This document shows, piece after piece, positions 34,460-47,045 of a stretch of DNA of 64,000 nucleotides. The stretch is from positions 496,001 to 560,000 of the forward strand of contig JAMZAV010000106.1 in assembly GCA_024449915.1 (NCBI GenBank), read 5' to 3'. A program made the position numbers and the translations under genes. The first letter of the stretch is position 1. Each line of letters begins with the position of its first letter. The notes under the pieces are model-generated. The model did no database searches, was not told the origin of the DNA, and worked only from the letters and a program-made list of their open reading frames with translations. Source of the stretch: Sweltsa coloradensis (taxonomy: Eukaryota; Arthropoda; Insecta; Plecoptera; Chloroperlidae).

Positions 34460-34889
34460 CCTCATGAGAAAATTGAATTTAAATAAATCGATTTCTACTT
34501 TTCACGAACAACTTTAAGCAAATTAAACCAAGGAATGCGATATATAAATACTAAAGATTTATTTAACCTGCGAAAATAATGTTTTTAATGGACTGATGAT
34601 TTTAAAGAAACTCTCATATTTTGTGTCTCCATATCGAGAAATACTCATGTAGGTAGAATATTTATCATATTTAAAACAATCATTTTTTTAATATTAATAT
34701 TTCGTGCTCTCTTCGCTCGTCACTCGTTATAATATGATGTAAAGTATGAACAATAGTTAAAAACTAAAAACAGACACAAATATGCTCTAGCTAGAGCATC
34801 GGCCAAACTTTATTGGCTTACTCCTATTATGTAATTTCAATATTCATTTTACTTTTTTCTTTAAAAAAATTGTGCTTTGTTGGTCGTAA
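34460..34889. other. No gene seen
   Basis: AT-rich DNA without a supported feature. Confidence 0.5.
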
Positions 34890-35440
34890 TCATCCCTCCC
34901 ACATTATGTTCACTATTCAGTCCTCGTATGGAAGGGAAAAATTCTAGCTGTCCATTCCTCCTTAATTCTCCTTCAAGGCCAAAAGCTCCCCATCGCGCAA
35001 ATAATCAGACATAGGCCAACACTCCTTGAGGACTTACCCCTACTTTCTGAGTATGTTTAAATTAATGAACATCCCTTTTTCCCTTAAATAATAATTCAAG
35101 GTCAAACTGCCTCCCCTCGCTGAAACGCTCATATAATCCTTGAGGGACTCCCCCCACCTAAATCTAAAGTTATTGTTTTTATTTAATGTAATCAACCTCC
35201 CCCCTCCCACATCACCTTAATTTATATTCAAGGTCAAACTGCCATCCCCTCACTTGCTACATTACTGTCCCCTCTCACCTTACATATGTATCTTCCTGCA
35301 CTCCTCCTCACTTAGTGATGATCATACCTCCTGTGCAACAGCTCCTGCTCTCTTAGGATAGCTTCCTATAGATCAGACACAGACTCCCTCCTTCCTCCCC
35401 ATATGAGAACCCCCCCCCCCCTCCCCCGTCTCACGTCCCA
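34890..35440 (+). repeat. Pyrimidine-rich degenerate repeats
   Basis: C/T-rich DNA in which TTCAAGGTCAAACTGCC plus a CCCCTC block recurs near 35096 and 35229, and in weaker form near 34974. The period is roughly 125-133 bp. A 12-C run lies at 35410-35421. Confidence 0.55.
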
Positions 35441-36910
35441 CCAGTTCACTTGGCACAGGGTCAGTGTGAACACACGATAAGTCAATAGCAGCTGTTAACC
35501 CCGCAATGCAGTACGAGCCAATCAGGTGTCCCTGTTATTTACCCTTGTAGCGATAAGAGCTCATCAGCTCTGCCCCCGCTGAAATATTCAACTGATTTAG
35601 CCCAATCACGCGCGTGTCTAGCGTACAAAGTCCTGTGTCTCCCTCGGGAACAAACACTTTGGCCCTTTTATCGTCTCACTGTTTGTCTCTTTAATTTCTA
35701 CCCGGACGATCGATTGCTACCCCCGCTCGAGTATTGCGTTTCGTTTTATATCCCCATTTCGGATTATGGGACTTTTCGTGTTGGTTACGAATCCGAAATC
35801 GTTTTTTGGCAGGGGATCGTCCTACAAACGGAACAGTCGGTTCGGTTTATCTTTAAGACTTTAATTTACTCTTTTTCCTGCGAGGGGTAGTTCTTTGCGG
35901 GTTATTGATAAATCGCCCCACTCACATAAAGTGTGTTATGCTGTCCTGACGTAATACGCTTTGTTGGGCAGTCAGGCTGGTAACAGTTCATCCGGTACAC
36001 GGGCTAAATGAATTAATTTCTCTCAGTCGTGCCTCTTGTAACGACAATTGATTGGTTTTCATCGGACTGACCAAACCGGTTTAGCCTGACAAATTATGAT
36101 TGTAATAACTTCGTACGTTAGCCACGCGACGTAGCTTGAATACACGTCTGCCTCTATCTGTTGTAACGTAACATACTGTGCTGTGGGCATGACACTTTAG
36201 CGGGGGGGGGGGGGCTAACAGAGGAGGCTCTCATTCACTTAATCTTCGGAATAAATTTCCGAGTGTTTGTTCTTCAACAATTCCCTAAATAAAAACAGGC
36301 ACACTTGCTCTGCAGAGTCAATGCATGGTACACTTTACTAGTGACGTCATTTTTGCGCATAGTTGTAAAGTAAGAAAATATGGACAGGCCTAGGTCGTAG
36401 ATTGCCAATATTTATTCTTAATCCGCCAGAAACAATGCACTAAAATGCTTGTTTTTCAGTCCTTTTAAAAATAAAATCATAAGCGTATAAAATTAAAATA
36501 AATACATACAAATTATTCTTCTTCTGGACTGCCTTTTAAAGGTTAATAACATAAATAACAACCAGTAAACATGTCTGGATCTGCAGTCTGTGGCACAATA
36601 AAGTTGTTTCTGTTGGTAATAAAGATGTCCCGCCGTCCCTCGTAGACGAATGGCTCCACTTCGCGCTGACACGAGGACACCGCCAGTCATCCATCATGGC
36701 GCCAGATTTAGCTGACATGTGACATCGTACGCCCTGGACGTCCGGTTTCTTCATTTACACGCGGCACAAAAACCGGCAGACGACGGTCGACGTCCGTGTA
36801 CACGGTACATATTGACAAACTGGCGATTGATTATTAAATATGCGGTCTTAGTTACTGATGGTTCTCGTAGGGTAATCTAGTGCGGGTTGGGTAGAAAGAA
36901 ACCCTCGGGC
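35441..36910. other. No gene seen; single-copy DNA
   Basis: No repeats or ORFs of note. A 13-G run lies at 36202-36214. The stretch 35500-36130 is less AT-rich and free of repeats, so it could be a conserved non-coding element, but that cannot be judged without another genome. Confidence 0.45.
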
Positions 36911-37490
36911 CTAAACCGTAGTACAACGCTGGTTCTTTCTTACATACTAAAATATAATTTACCATATCCCTGTGCGACGAGCTTGGTCCAACGTCGCCTG
37001 ATCGCTAAATCCAGTGAATTGATCACAATTTATGGATCACTTGTCGACCTTCAATTTTCACACTCTAAATTAAAACTTCAGGATGATTATGATTTATGTT
37101 ACTCAATTTTATATTCGAGACTATGAGTGGTGATAGATGACGATGAAAGACGATTACAACAAATACAGACCATATGCGAAATTCGACCCCACGTCCTCGT
37201 AGAGCCATACATGGGAATACTCTTCGGACCAGCGCTCTGGCGGTATGTGGATGTGCCACCGGCACCGCGGACTGCCTCTAAACCGTAGTACAACGCTTCT
37301 TCTTTGGTACTTATACGACAGATAATAATATGTGCTTATACGAACACAATTATTTACCATATACAAATTAATATTGCGACGTTTGGCAAAGGGATCCAGA
37401 GCTGTTTGATGAGCTAGGTCCAACGTCGCCTGATTGTTAAATCACACTTAATGGATCACTTGTCGAACTCCAATTCTCATACCCTAAATT
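36911..37490 (+). repeat. Local tandem duplication, 367-bp offset
   Basis: 36911-37070 and 37278-37490 share CTAAACCGTAGTACAACGC, ATTTACCATAT, GTCCAACGTCGCCTGAT and ATGGATCACTTGTCGA in the same order. The right copy has about 50 extra bases. Confidence 0.85.
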
Positions 37491-37833
37491 GTTGTAAACT
37501 TAGGAAATAGCATAGGTCTATAAGACAACATGTCACGACACTAAAAGTGTACGATCCCCCAAAAGCGTGGCTTGGTTATTATTATTACGAATATCTACTT
37601 GTACAATGTAAGCTACTATAAAACATCAAAATAATAGTTAATAAGTTGTGTAGAAATTGTTCTCTCAAGGTACCATCGACGTATTTTTACGTGACTTTTA
37701 CTTGATACTGGCGCAAATACAATTTAATTATGCAATAACGATGGGATTATTTGAACAGGTAGGTTTTCAAATTAGTACAGATTTATGGCTATTACAATAG
37801 AACAAGTTTGGGCTAAACCTTATTTGTCAATAG

Positions 37834-38225
37834 TAGTGGTGTGCGAGTACCCGGTATTTCAGGTTGGGTCGGGTATTTCGAACCGACCAAGTAGTAAAAA
37901 AGTTGTATTTTCGGGTAACACAAAAATATTTTTAGGAGATGGTGGAGGTGCCGGTCCAGAATTTTTAAACTATTGGTGGAGGTGCCGGTCCAGACATTTA
38001 AAAAAAATTTAAAGCCACATTCAAAATTTTATTCAATGAAAATTTAGATAATAGAAAATTAATTGGCGGAAAATTTTAATGTTTCTTCGCAAGTAAAATG
38101 CATTATTCATTTTAAATGCAGTATTATAACAGCCGCCTTTTCCCTACTCGACCCGACCCGAGAACCCGAAGCAGTTTAGTACCCGAACCCGACCCGACTG
38201 TAAAACCAACTACCCGCACTGTTCA
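37834..38225. mobile_element. Small hAT-type element (392 bp) with imperfect 8-bp TSD
   Basis: It is flanked by GTCAATAG (37826-37833) and CTCAATAG (38226-38233), 7 of 8 matching. The ends TAGTGGTGTGCGAGTACCC and, inverted, TGAACAGTGCGGGTA are degenerate inverted repeats. CCCGAACCCGACCCG tracts near both ends are also inverted. No coding capacity. It contains two motif copies. Confidence 0.6.
37940..37989 (+). repeat. Recurrent motif, two direct copies 34 bp apart
   Basis: TGGTGGAGGTGCCGGT followed by CCAGA occurs at 37940-37955 and 37974-37989 (motif part only). Here the copies are direct, unlike the hairpins at 5210 and 9304. Confidence 0.85.
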
Positions 38226-38233
38226 CTCAATAG

Positions 38234-39827
38234 CTATGGAGTCACGCTAACAAAACGATAACGTTGAATCCTTGTAATAAAGACCTAAATCAATCAATCA
38301 ATCAGTAATGAGTATTTGTGATCATCATAATATATTATCGTGTCATTCTTTTAGTTGTGCAGCGCGTCATACACAACGTCACAACAACGACACGGCTGAA
38401 GGCGCTGATATTTCCATAGCGACGTCACCGCTATTGTTCTACTGTGATATCGCATTGAATCCTTCAAAGCAGACGAGAATTATTGGATATCGGGAACATT
38501 TTGGTTGTTATGCTTTACTAGAATAGTTTGTAGCTGAAGGCTTCAACGACAAACACACATAATAAATTTTCAATCTATTGAAATCACGTGCGTCCCCACC
38601 CCCAAGGTCGATTGGAGGTCACAGTCTGAGGTCGTCTGGGGGGCGGGTCCGAAACTGCAGTGGAGTTGTGTACTCGTTCACTTCCATACTTCATATATTG
38701 TGTCAGTCAGCTGACAAAGTAACAAACTCGTGGTGTTTTCTTTTGTGATGTGTTCCTACCTCATAAAAAAATTAATTAGCACATGGGGAGGCCGTCGGTT
38801 TAAAAAGTTGTCAATATGTTGGTCGTGTTTTAATTAAATACCTAGACATTCTTCAGATACACAAGGAAAGTCAATACTTAAACGAACTGAATATTGTGTT
38901 TCTACTATAACATTCCTCACAAACAATCATAAGCAATACTCGGCACTGGGGCAAATATTTCATAAAGAAAATATTTTTAGTTTCGCTATTTATTTTTTAA
39001 GCTCCCTTATAATTTATTAGTTAAATACACGTTTTTGTAGTGTATTAATTACACATTTATTGTTTAAATATGTTTGGGCATGTAATTACGATTTACCTGC
39101 AGATGCATCTGCCATTAATCACAAGATTGATATAAAACTTCAAACTTGTACACTTGTCAATTGTAATGATTTGAACAGATTTTTGTATGCAGGTTATTAA
39201 AATAAATAGTGTTGATTTAGGCAAAAAGGTGGTACACAAATTATACTTTTTTTTAAATTTTAACCAAATGCAAATCATTTAAAACATGTTTTATTGCCGG
39301 TGTAATAATTTTTTAGAAATGATTTCAATTTTCTAGAGGACTTAAATTATGTTTCCATAACATCACCGTAAAAATTCAGACTTGAAACACTACTAATTAA
39401 AATTCTCCTTCACAACTCTGGTTGTGTCCTAGTATCAGCCGCACGTCCCAGATAGCTCTTCAGCGAGGATCGCTCCCATGACCTCCCGGTACAAGAGTGT
39501 CTTCTCTGGCCCTCGCTCTCTTATGTGCAGGTGTGCAGGGTGACGAGGTGTTACCCCCCCCCCCCCCACCCACCCCACACGCTTGTCTCTGTTGACGCAG
39601 GTTTTTATTTCGAGTTATTAACATGTTTATTACCGGGGCTGAGGCCAAGTGACAAGGGTAGAAACGACGCTTTTTATATGCAGAGGTGTGAGAGAAATGA
39701 CACATACAGACAGTAATTTGAGGGAATACACTAAGTTTAGAAAGGTTGTCGTTGATCATCTTTTTCGGTTGGAATTGATAATATTCAATTTGCGTGCTCG
39801 TCGTATTGTAATTAAAACATTTATTTT
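38234..39827. other. No gene seen
   Basis: Contains (AATC)4 near 38290 and a 14-C run at 39554-39567. ORFs at 39460-39909 overlap on both strands and flank the C run; none is recognisable. Confidence 0.5.
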
Positions 39828-40066
39828 TAGGGTTGGGCAAATAAATCTATATTTCAATACGATATTGATATGTGGGAATATGTTCGATATCGATATTTGG
39901 ATTCCATAACTAAATATCTCAATACAAAAAATTTGATTTTTTTTAAAGAGAAAAATTAAAACGAGGAAATATTTTTGGATATTTATTTGTGTGAGACCTT
40001 TACGCTGCAAATACCAAAGAAAACTTTATTTATTTATTTATTCAAATTTTGGTTCGCCTGCTTAAA

Positions 40067-40140
40067 TGGTGGAGGTGACGGGTAGCCTTGGGAAATTACC
40101 AAAGTCGTCCTGACTTATACGTATGGTGGAGGTGCCGGGT
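40067..40140 (+). repeat. Recurrent motif, two direct copies 57 bp apart
   Basis: 40067-40083 has one mismatch (GTGACGGGT). 40124-40140 is exact. Confidence 0.85.
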
Positions 40141-40889
40141 CTTTATTAGCGAGAGAACGTAAAAATCGTTATGCATTTTGACAATACTTTATCAACCATT
40201 TTAACCTCTCATTTTTAATAGCAGACCTATACTCTTTTGATACAATTGTGCAATTTTTTTCAATTTAGAACTTTAGATATAAATTTCGATTTTATGATAT
40301 TGAAATTTTATTTTGGTATGATATCGATATTTTAATGATAATATGTTTCAGCCCATCCAAATTTTTAATGCTTAGAGGCAATGACATAACTAATCGAAAA
40401 CGCATGTCATATCCTCTTATTTTAGTTCCGATTATCCTTGTTGATACTGGCATCCTCCGCGGGGGAATTGCTTTCAACCACCGCCGTCTCGAGGTAAATG
40501 CTATTGTCCCTTACATACATCCAGACGGCTGTGCTCCAAACTATTTGCTCGCTATTTCCTACTTGAAATACCGATCTCTGGTTGGACATTGTTCGCGCAT
40601 CTTCGTCGAGGTGTTTGTGCCCTCAGGATTGGCTCCGACCACGTGTAACTTAAGTCCTACACTGAGAACCAGTACTGTGTCTCGTTGGGTTCACTTTAAA
40701 TATTGGCTGGGCCATGAAATACCAATCAGTTATCGATATCATACGGACCTTTCAATATTGATATCGATATATCAAAAGTCTATTGTTGGTGCAAAAAAAT
40801 TATTAATTTAAAAAAGTTAGATGAGAAAGCCTGCTATTAAAAATAAGTCTAAAAAGGGTTGATAAATTTTAAGGTGTCACCAAAAATGC

Positions 40890-41312
40890 ATAAATAAATA
40901 AATACGTATTTAGAGTCACCCACTCCCGTCACATAACTGATTTTCAGTGGGGGACAGTAAACCAAAGTGACCAAGCTAAATCTGTAGGCCCCGACGCAAT
41001 CGATGAGTGAGCGATAACCAACCAAAGATCGATATTTTTTATAGAAAATATTGCAATCAGTGGTATGGACAGTGCGAACACCCGCGAATCAACTCCAAAA
41101 TCAACAAAGGCGATTCAGTACAACATTAAATTTATAAAGTGCCTCGTTGCTAGAACGGCTCCAAAATCACCGTTTACTAATTCCTAAGTCAAGAACTGAT
41201 GGACTAAGTCCAAATCAGAAGTTAAAAAACTTTTGACTTTCAGCGGGAATCGAACCCTGGACCTTTTGAATTGGAAGCAGAGACGTTAACCACAAGACCA
41301 TCGAGCCACACT
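40890..41312 (-). mobile_element. tRNA-derived SINE, family A, copy 4
   Basis: A full-length but more diverged copy. The tRNA-like head at about 41312-41240 keeps a B-box, GGTTCGATTCC. The tail AAATAAATA is at the left on the plus strand. Same minus orientation as the other copies. Confidence 0.88.
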
Positions 41313-41366
41313 AACGCTATAATTAACACTATAATGATTTGTTCGTTCTCACACTCGTGTTTAATG

Positions 41367-41383
41367 ACCCGGCACCTCCACCA
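41367..41383 (-). repeat. Recurrent 17-bp motif (exact, inverted)
   Basis: ACCCGGCACCTCCACCA. It is inverted relative to the two copies at 40067-40140. Confidence 0.85.
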
Positions 41384-41441
41384 TATATCTACAATATTGT
41401 GATATGGAGTTCAAATATCGTTTTCTTTGCCCATTTCTACT

Positions 41442-41870
41442 AAAAACAAATTTATTAATTTTACCTTTTTCATACGACGAAACTGTTTAGACAACTTTTC
41501 ACCCTAGGTATCGAAAACTCGGCTGTGCACTATATGTAGTCTTGCGCCAAACGCAATATTATATGTGGGCTGCAACACAGGTTTGGGGGGAGGGGGGTCA
41601 AATCAAACCTAGATTGATATCAAGTGCGATATCGTGTTATACGCCCGTCTGCCAATACACTATTGATACTGAGTAACGAGCATTGTGTAGAACTAAATGC
41701 GCGCATGCACTCTATCCCTGATTGATGCCTGATGTACCTCGTATTATTAACGTGCACGATTTATAGCTGTGTTCGAACACAATTATTTGATAAAATACAA
41801 ATTACAAACAACCATGTAACAACAGACTGATTGCAGACTAGTGTTCAGATCCGGTCGCAGCCGTTATTTT
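41442..41870. other. No gene seen
   Basis: Short single-copy stretch between two elements. Confidence 0.5.
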
Positions 41871-42210
41871 AGTTTATAGTCTGGTGGGTACAAGGAAAAT
41901 AGTGCAAAAACGTGGCTATTTGTGATACAAGCAAGCCGTTTTGCACACGTGTTTTATCTGTAAATTAAAGCATTTTTTTCCGCAGTTCATTGTTTGCAGG
42001 TGATGTGGGGGGGCGTGTGGGGGGTAAATTCAAAAAGGGGGTGTAACTTTTTTTAAATAAATTGGTGGTCTATTTTTACGGTTCGAATGTCAATTTCAAG
42101 TATTTTGGAACGGCAAATCGAATAAAAAACATTTCAAATTCGTTAGTCCAACCATTTGGGTTCCATGGGCGCCATATTGGAAATTGCCCCCAAATACCAT
42201 GTTGATACCT

Positions 42211-42512
42211 AAAGCATGTAAATATGGCATGCTTGGTACAAATTTCCAATAAATCGTACTTCCCAAACACGCTGGTAACACTAAATTGTAATAGAACAAA
42301 CGAAACTCTCAAAAACCCCGCATTTTGGTTATTGCGGGTACCGGTATAGGCACCAATTTGACCCTAAGAACAGTAAATATGGCATGCTTGGTATCAATTT
42401 CCACTAAATCGTACTCCCTGAACACGCAGGTAACACTAAAGTTGTGATAAAACAAACTTAACTCTCAGAATCCCGCCATTTTGATTATTGTGGGTACCGG
42501 TAGGCACCAATT
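42211..42512. repeat. Two ~155-bp sub-repeats within the left arm
   Basis: TAAATATGGCATGCTTGGTA and the following 130 bp (ending in a GGCACCAATTTG block) occur twice, at about 42212 and 42367. The same pair appears inverted in the right arm. Confidence 0.88.
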
Positions 42513-42689
42513 TGTGAGGTGAATAGACACATATGCATGTTTGGTGTCATTTTCGTGTATTTTTTGGTCAAGGATTATAAATTTTGTGTCAAAAAATGTA
42601 TAATAGGTAATATAATCGTCCATTCTTTATAATTTTTCAAAAATGTGTGCTTCCCGATATATCATCAAATCAAATACTGAATAACAAAC

Positions 42690-43150
42690 CTTCAGCAGGC
42701 CTAGACAATGTTCCTGGATCTGTGCTTACAAAAGTGGCAGCCTCATCTCTCACACACTAGCATTTATCATAAATGCCTTGTTTTGCACAGGGACCTTCCC
42801 CTACAAACTCAAAAGTGGCCAAAGTTATACCCCTCAACAAGCAAACAACCGAGATCCTAACACTTATTCGAAAAAATCATGTACATCCGTCTGTCATCCT
42901 TCCTCTCTAAACAAAATATTCTCGAAGCAATCAACACGGTTTACAGAAGGGAAAATCCACCATAACTGCCATCTTCTCATTCCTATCTGCACTATACAAG
43001 GCACTTGGATCATGGTGACCTGGCTATTGGAATATTCGATACGACTTGAGTAAGGCGTTTGAAACAATTGATTATGTTATACTTCTCTCAAAACTGGAAT
43101 CTCTAGGCTTAAGAGGTATAGCCAATAGATGGATTGCATCATTCCTATAT
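42690..43150 (+). pseudogene. LINE (non-LTR retrotransposon) reverse transcriptase fragment
   Basis: Across several frames the translation shows successive blocks of a non-LTR reverse transcriptase: NKPSAGLDNVPGSVLTKVA, then FPYKLK, then QHGLQKGKSTITAIFSFL, then YDLSKAFETIDYVILLSKLE and LGLRGIANRWIASFL. The order and spacing fit the fingers and palm region up to the first catalytic aspartate block. In-frame stops and frameshifts between blocks, and the absence of the YxDD block, endonuclease and ends, show a dead 5'- and 3'-truncated remnant. It lies inside the fold-back element. Confidence 0.8.
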
Positions 43151-44640
43151 CAGACTGCAGGCCCGGAACTTATCAATATCGACGAAATGATACAATTACT
43201 AAATTCCACTAACATCCCTTGACTCCTTGAGCCCTGTCTGTGAAGTTGACTAAAAACTGTATTGTCGACTTCATCAAGAGATATGGCTCTAAACGCATCT
43301 ACTGTCTTCTCGTTTCTAAACGCGTTCCTGGCTGTGCGTTTTCCCTTCGAAGCAAAAACCGACACTGTGTCACTGCCTATAAACATTTGAAAACCAATAA
43401 GGGCACCGTATTTAGCCGTGCAATGGTATGTACAGCTATGTGGTGACGATGAGGGCCGCAGCCAAAAATTTATCCATAGTTCGCTTTGGCCTAACGACTC
43501 CAAGGTGTGGATGAAGGAGACCGAGAACACAACAACATCTGTGTCAGAGCTCCAGATCAAACACTGACTTAGCTCCGTGTCCATATCTTTGACGTGTAGA
43601 AACATGCGACCATCGGCTTCCTCCATATGGCCGCACGAAACCCAGTCAAGTTTAGAAGGACACCCAGTGGTTGTTAAAATCACCGCGTCCAGGTTAGTAA
43701 CTATCTGCAAGCCAAATAAAACTTGCAAGGGAGCGTAATAGTTCTTCCTTATTCCTAGCGTTTCTTAAGTAATTGGCCCAATCTTTGGGCACTTATCCTG
43801 TAAAACAAACAGTAAGATTTAGTTGGCATATAAAAACTTTGAACTCCGGACCTAAGCCCGGCTGAAGTGACTGCCTGGGAGCGTCGAATGAATAATTTTT
43901 GGACTGATGCTCTTTATCTTAATCTTTATATTTTGTCTTTTTCTTTTCCTTTTTTAATATTTTCAAAATATCTCAACTAAATGAGATTTCCCACCAACAC
44001 GCATTTCATCATTGAGACAAATAGAAGAAGGGTAATGCTCATTTTCATATTCAAAGAACGTCTATTTGAATATCACGGGACAGAACAATAATAAAAAGTC
44101 TTGTGCTCAATTGTAGTGGCTCCCGCAACACTTGAATCTTCTTGCCTTGGGATGGTTTCTTTTGAGACACAACATTTTGGTCTGACATCTTTGGATATGA
44201 TCAAAAAAGGATTTTTACTTCTCCTGCCTTCTCATTGACGGTCCTTGAACATAACTTTGCCCTTTTCCTCAGCACCGTAAAGTTTGCGACGCTTTCGTCC
44301 ACCATGACTTGTCGTTACTATAGTTTGATAAGTTGCATGCACTTGTGCAGAGATAGATTATCACATTGCAAGAAACTGTCCTTTAATGCAGCGCATTTTT
44401 ACATTTTAACGTATGATGAATATTGTTTGTGGTGTGTGTCACCATAACTGACAGTGCCATCGTCAGTCTCATCTTCGAAATCAGAGAGCAGCCTGATCAC
44501 TTCAGGGCCACCTAAAGTGTCCAGCGTCGAAGAGCTGCAGGATTTTGAGTGAGTCCAATAGCATCAACTTTTGCTTTTACTTCGGTGTTATTTTGTTCGT
44601 GAGCTTTATGTGACCCTGTAAGATTGTGAGACGCGTCGGT
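43150..44640 (-). pseudogene. Decayed transposon-associated ORF of the fold-back element
   Basis: The best open piece (43150-43728, 192 codons) reads GHMEEADGRMFLHVKDMDTE, WSSDTDVVVFSVSFIHTL, SELWINF and, further on, GSDTVSVFASKGKRTARNAF. This matches the pattern HEEADTRMxxH / SSDTDVVV / LWxxFG / GCDTVSAFxGKGK of a widespread family of animal proteins linked to mobile DNA. Upstream on the same strand, near 44550-44400, NPAALRRWTL and (one frame off) GGPEVIRLLSDFEDE fit the N-terminal part of the same family. Frameshifts and stops separate the pieces. The biochemical role of the family is not known to me. Confidence 0.65.
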
Positions 44641-45893
44641 GCTGTTGCCGGAAAAACGATTTGTGTTGCACACTCAATTGCAAGAATTGCAAGGGAGATT
44701 GCAGCAATAAGAGGTACTTGCGTCTAAATTTAATTATATTTTACTTGAGAGAAATGAAACACATTTTCATACTCATACAATAACTTTTTTCATTTTCGCT
44801 CGAGGCATAAGAGTTTTGGTATTACCGAGGAGAAGGAATAAGGATTGTATTGTATTGTTTTATTTAAGTTAAGAGCTCTTTTGATCGGAAACAGAATATT
44901 GAAAAAGTATTTTAAATTACCTACTATTATTTTACTCCAGCAGTAGACACACAAACTTACTTGACGAACTACAAGACACCTGAAATGTTGATTTGAATTA
45001 AACATAAATGATTATTTAATGAATATACTAGCAACAAGTAATAGTAACTATAGCAAATGGTGTTTGAGTGTAAATGTCTGTGTATGTTTTCACATTTTAT
45101 AGACACACTTCACAAAATAAGCACACAAGATTGACAAATTATAGAAATTGGACGATGAGCTTGCCTCTTTATACATTTTTCAACACAACATTCATAATCC
45201 TTGACCGGAAAATATACGAAAATTACACCAAACATGCATATGTGTCTATTCACCTCACAAATTGGTGCCTACTGGCACCTAAATTAGCCAAAATGGCGGG
45301 ATTCTGAGAGTTTCGTTTGTTCTATCACAATTTTAGTGTTACCCGCGTGTTCGGGAGTACGATTTAGTGGAAATTGATACCAAGCATGCCATATTTACGT
45401 GCTTAGGGTCAAATTGGTGCCTATACCGGTACCCGCAATAACCAAAATGGCGGGGTTCTGAGAGTTTCGTTTGTTCTATTACAATTTAAGTGTTACCAGC
45501 GTGTTTGGGGAGTACGATTTAGTGGAAATTGATACCAAGCATGCCATATTTACATGCTTTAGGTATCAACATTGTATTTGGGGGCAATTTCCAATATGGC
45601 GCCCTGGAACCCAAATGGTTGGACTAACGAATTTGAAATGTTTTTTATTCGATTTGCCGTCCCAAAAATATGTGAAAATGACATTCGCAACCGTAAAAAT
45701 AGACCACCAATTTATTTTTAAAAATGTTACACCCCCCTTTGTTGAATTTACCCCCCACCACGCCCCCCACATTACTGCAAACAATGAACTGCGGAAAAAA
45801 TGCTTTTAATTTACAAATTAAACACGTCTGCAAAACGCTTGGCTTGTATCACAAATAGCCACGTTTTTACTCCTACCCACCGACTATTAAACA

Positions 45894-46790
45894 TCAGTGT
45901 CTGTTTGAACATGTTGCTGTTTTTATTTTCGAAATTCATCATATTTAGCGAATTGTGTATATTTGTGTTCCCCGTTTTGAAAATGGTGTAAAACTGTATT
46001 TTTATCAAAGATCAAATAATACAAATTAATATTACCTTTATTTGCATTTATTTACTTAAAAATGGTCGTAGAATGTCACAATTTTTTTATACGTGTGTGT
46101 CATGTGCGGTCTAAGAAATATTGATTGTTTCCCTTGTGTATCCGTTACGTAACTGAAAAGGATGGATAGTCATTCAATATGTAGGTCAATAATATAAGTT
46201 GTAGTGAACAGATTCATTAAATAACAGCAGTGTCCAGTGCCCTAGGTGCTCTCCCACAGTAGCCTAGCCAACCAAAGTCCTGCTGTAACAAGTTTTGATT
46301 GTGTTGAGTGTAGGTGTACTTTATCGTGTTTTTTGTGAAAACTTAGTTTTCTACTGTGTGTTTGTTATTCCTTGCAACTTACGTGAACTAAGGGCAAAGT
46401 TGTGGGTTTCTCCGGCACGTTGCGTGCGTGCCCCCCCCCCCCCCCCCCCCCCAACTACAGGGGGCTGTGTCACGCAAGACGGCGGTGACAGTTGTATTTC
46501 ATTCTGTTGAAGAAACGAATTAGATTCGACCTCAACAGTCTCATATTAGGAATAAATTAAAATGTTTATACTAGGAGAGCAGCCGAGGGTCAATTTGCCC
46601 CTCTTCCGACGACTTACTTTTAGTTAATAGGGATGAAAACGCAACAGAATTATTTTTTTTACTTTAAATAAGGTCTATCTATAACTATTGGTAGTGTATT
46701 TGACTTCTCTTTTGGTTTTAAATCAACTTATCATTTAATAATATTAGTTTTTGGTGTAAGAATGCAAGCAAAATGTAATTTTGTAAAGCA
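45894..46790. other. No gene seen; 22-C homopolymer
   Basis: 46431-46452 is a run of 22 C, the longest in the window. Confidence 0.6.
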
Positions 46791-46794
46791 TGTA

Positions 46795-47045
46795 AAATTG
46801 ATAGCACAAGAGTAGAAGACGAAACTCTTGATTTTGGGAGGTCCAGATTCTATCCCAGCCACCGGCAATTCTGACTGAAAAAAATCCAAGGTTTTCTTCA
46901 GTCAGTAATACGAATGCATGCTCTCGGGCATTCCTTTCACAACTGCCCCAATTCCAAAATGCACTTGAAGAGGTGAATGCATTGCTCCCTAAGCATGCTA
47001 CCCACCATATTTTTAAACAAAATTTTATATTTGAGCGAAGAACAC
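46795..47045 (+). mobile_element. Diverged SINE, family B
   Basis: A decayed tRNA-like head (B-box remnant AGATTCTATCCC) is followed by the conserved block CCACCGGCAATTCTGACTGA and CCCCAATTCCAAAATGCA. The same order is seen at 54196-54375. Confidence 0.6.

Larger units (their letters stand above)
39828..41441. mobile_element. Possible hAT-like element hosting a SINE
   Basis: TAGGGTTGGGCAAA at the left and TTTGCCCATTTCTA at the right are imperfect inverted repeats. The interior near both ends is rich in CGATAT words, as in many animal hAT-type MITEs. I could not find a convincing target duplication. It includes three motif copies (40067, 40124, 41367) and SINE A copy 4. A 158-codon ORF at 40335-40811 has no recognisable domain. 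Confidence 0.35.
41871..45893. mobile_element. 4-kb fold-back transposon with ~780-bp inverted arms
   Basis: 41871-42652 and 45118-45893 are inverted copies along their whole length, with moderate divergence. Each arm contains two tandem sub-repeats of about 155 bp. The interior holds a decayed LINE fragment (+) and a decayed ORF (-). Long arms with sub-repeats are seen in fold-back elements such as Drosophila Galileo (P superfamily), but I have no evidence that this belongs there. The target duplication was not found. Confidence 0.85.

Noticed and set aside
40335..40811. 158-codon ORF
   Set aside because: It runs through CGATAT-rich repeat sequence of a likely hAT-type element and resembles no transposase.
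42096..45833. ORFs of 60-112 codons repeated at both ends of the fold-back element
   Set aside because: They are mirror readings of the inverted arms, broken at different points. No conserved protein.
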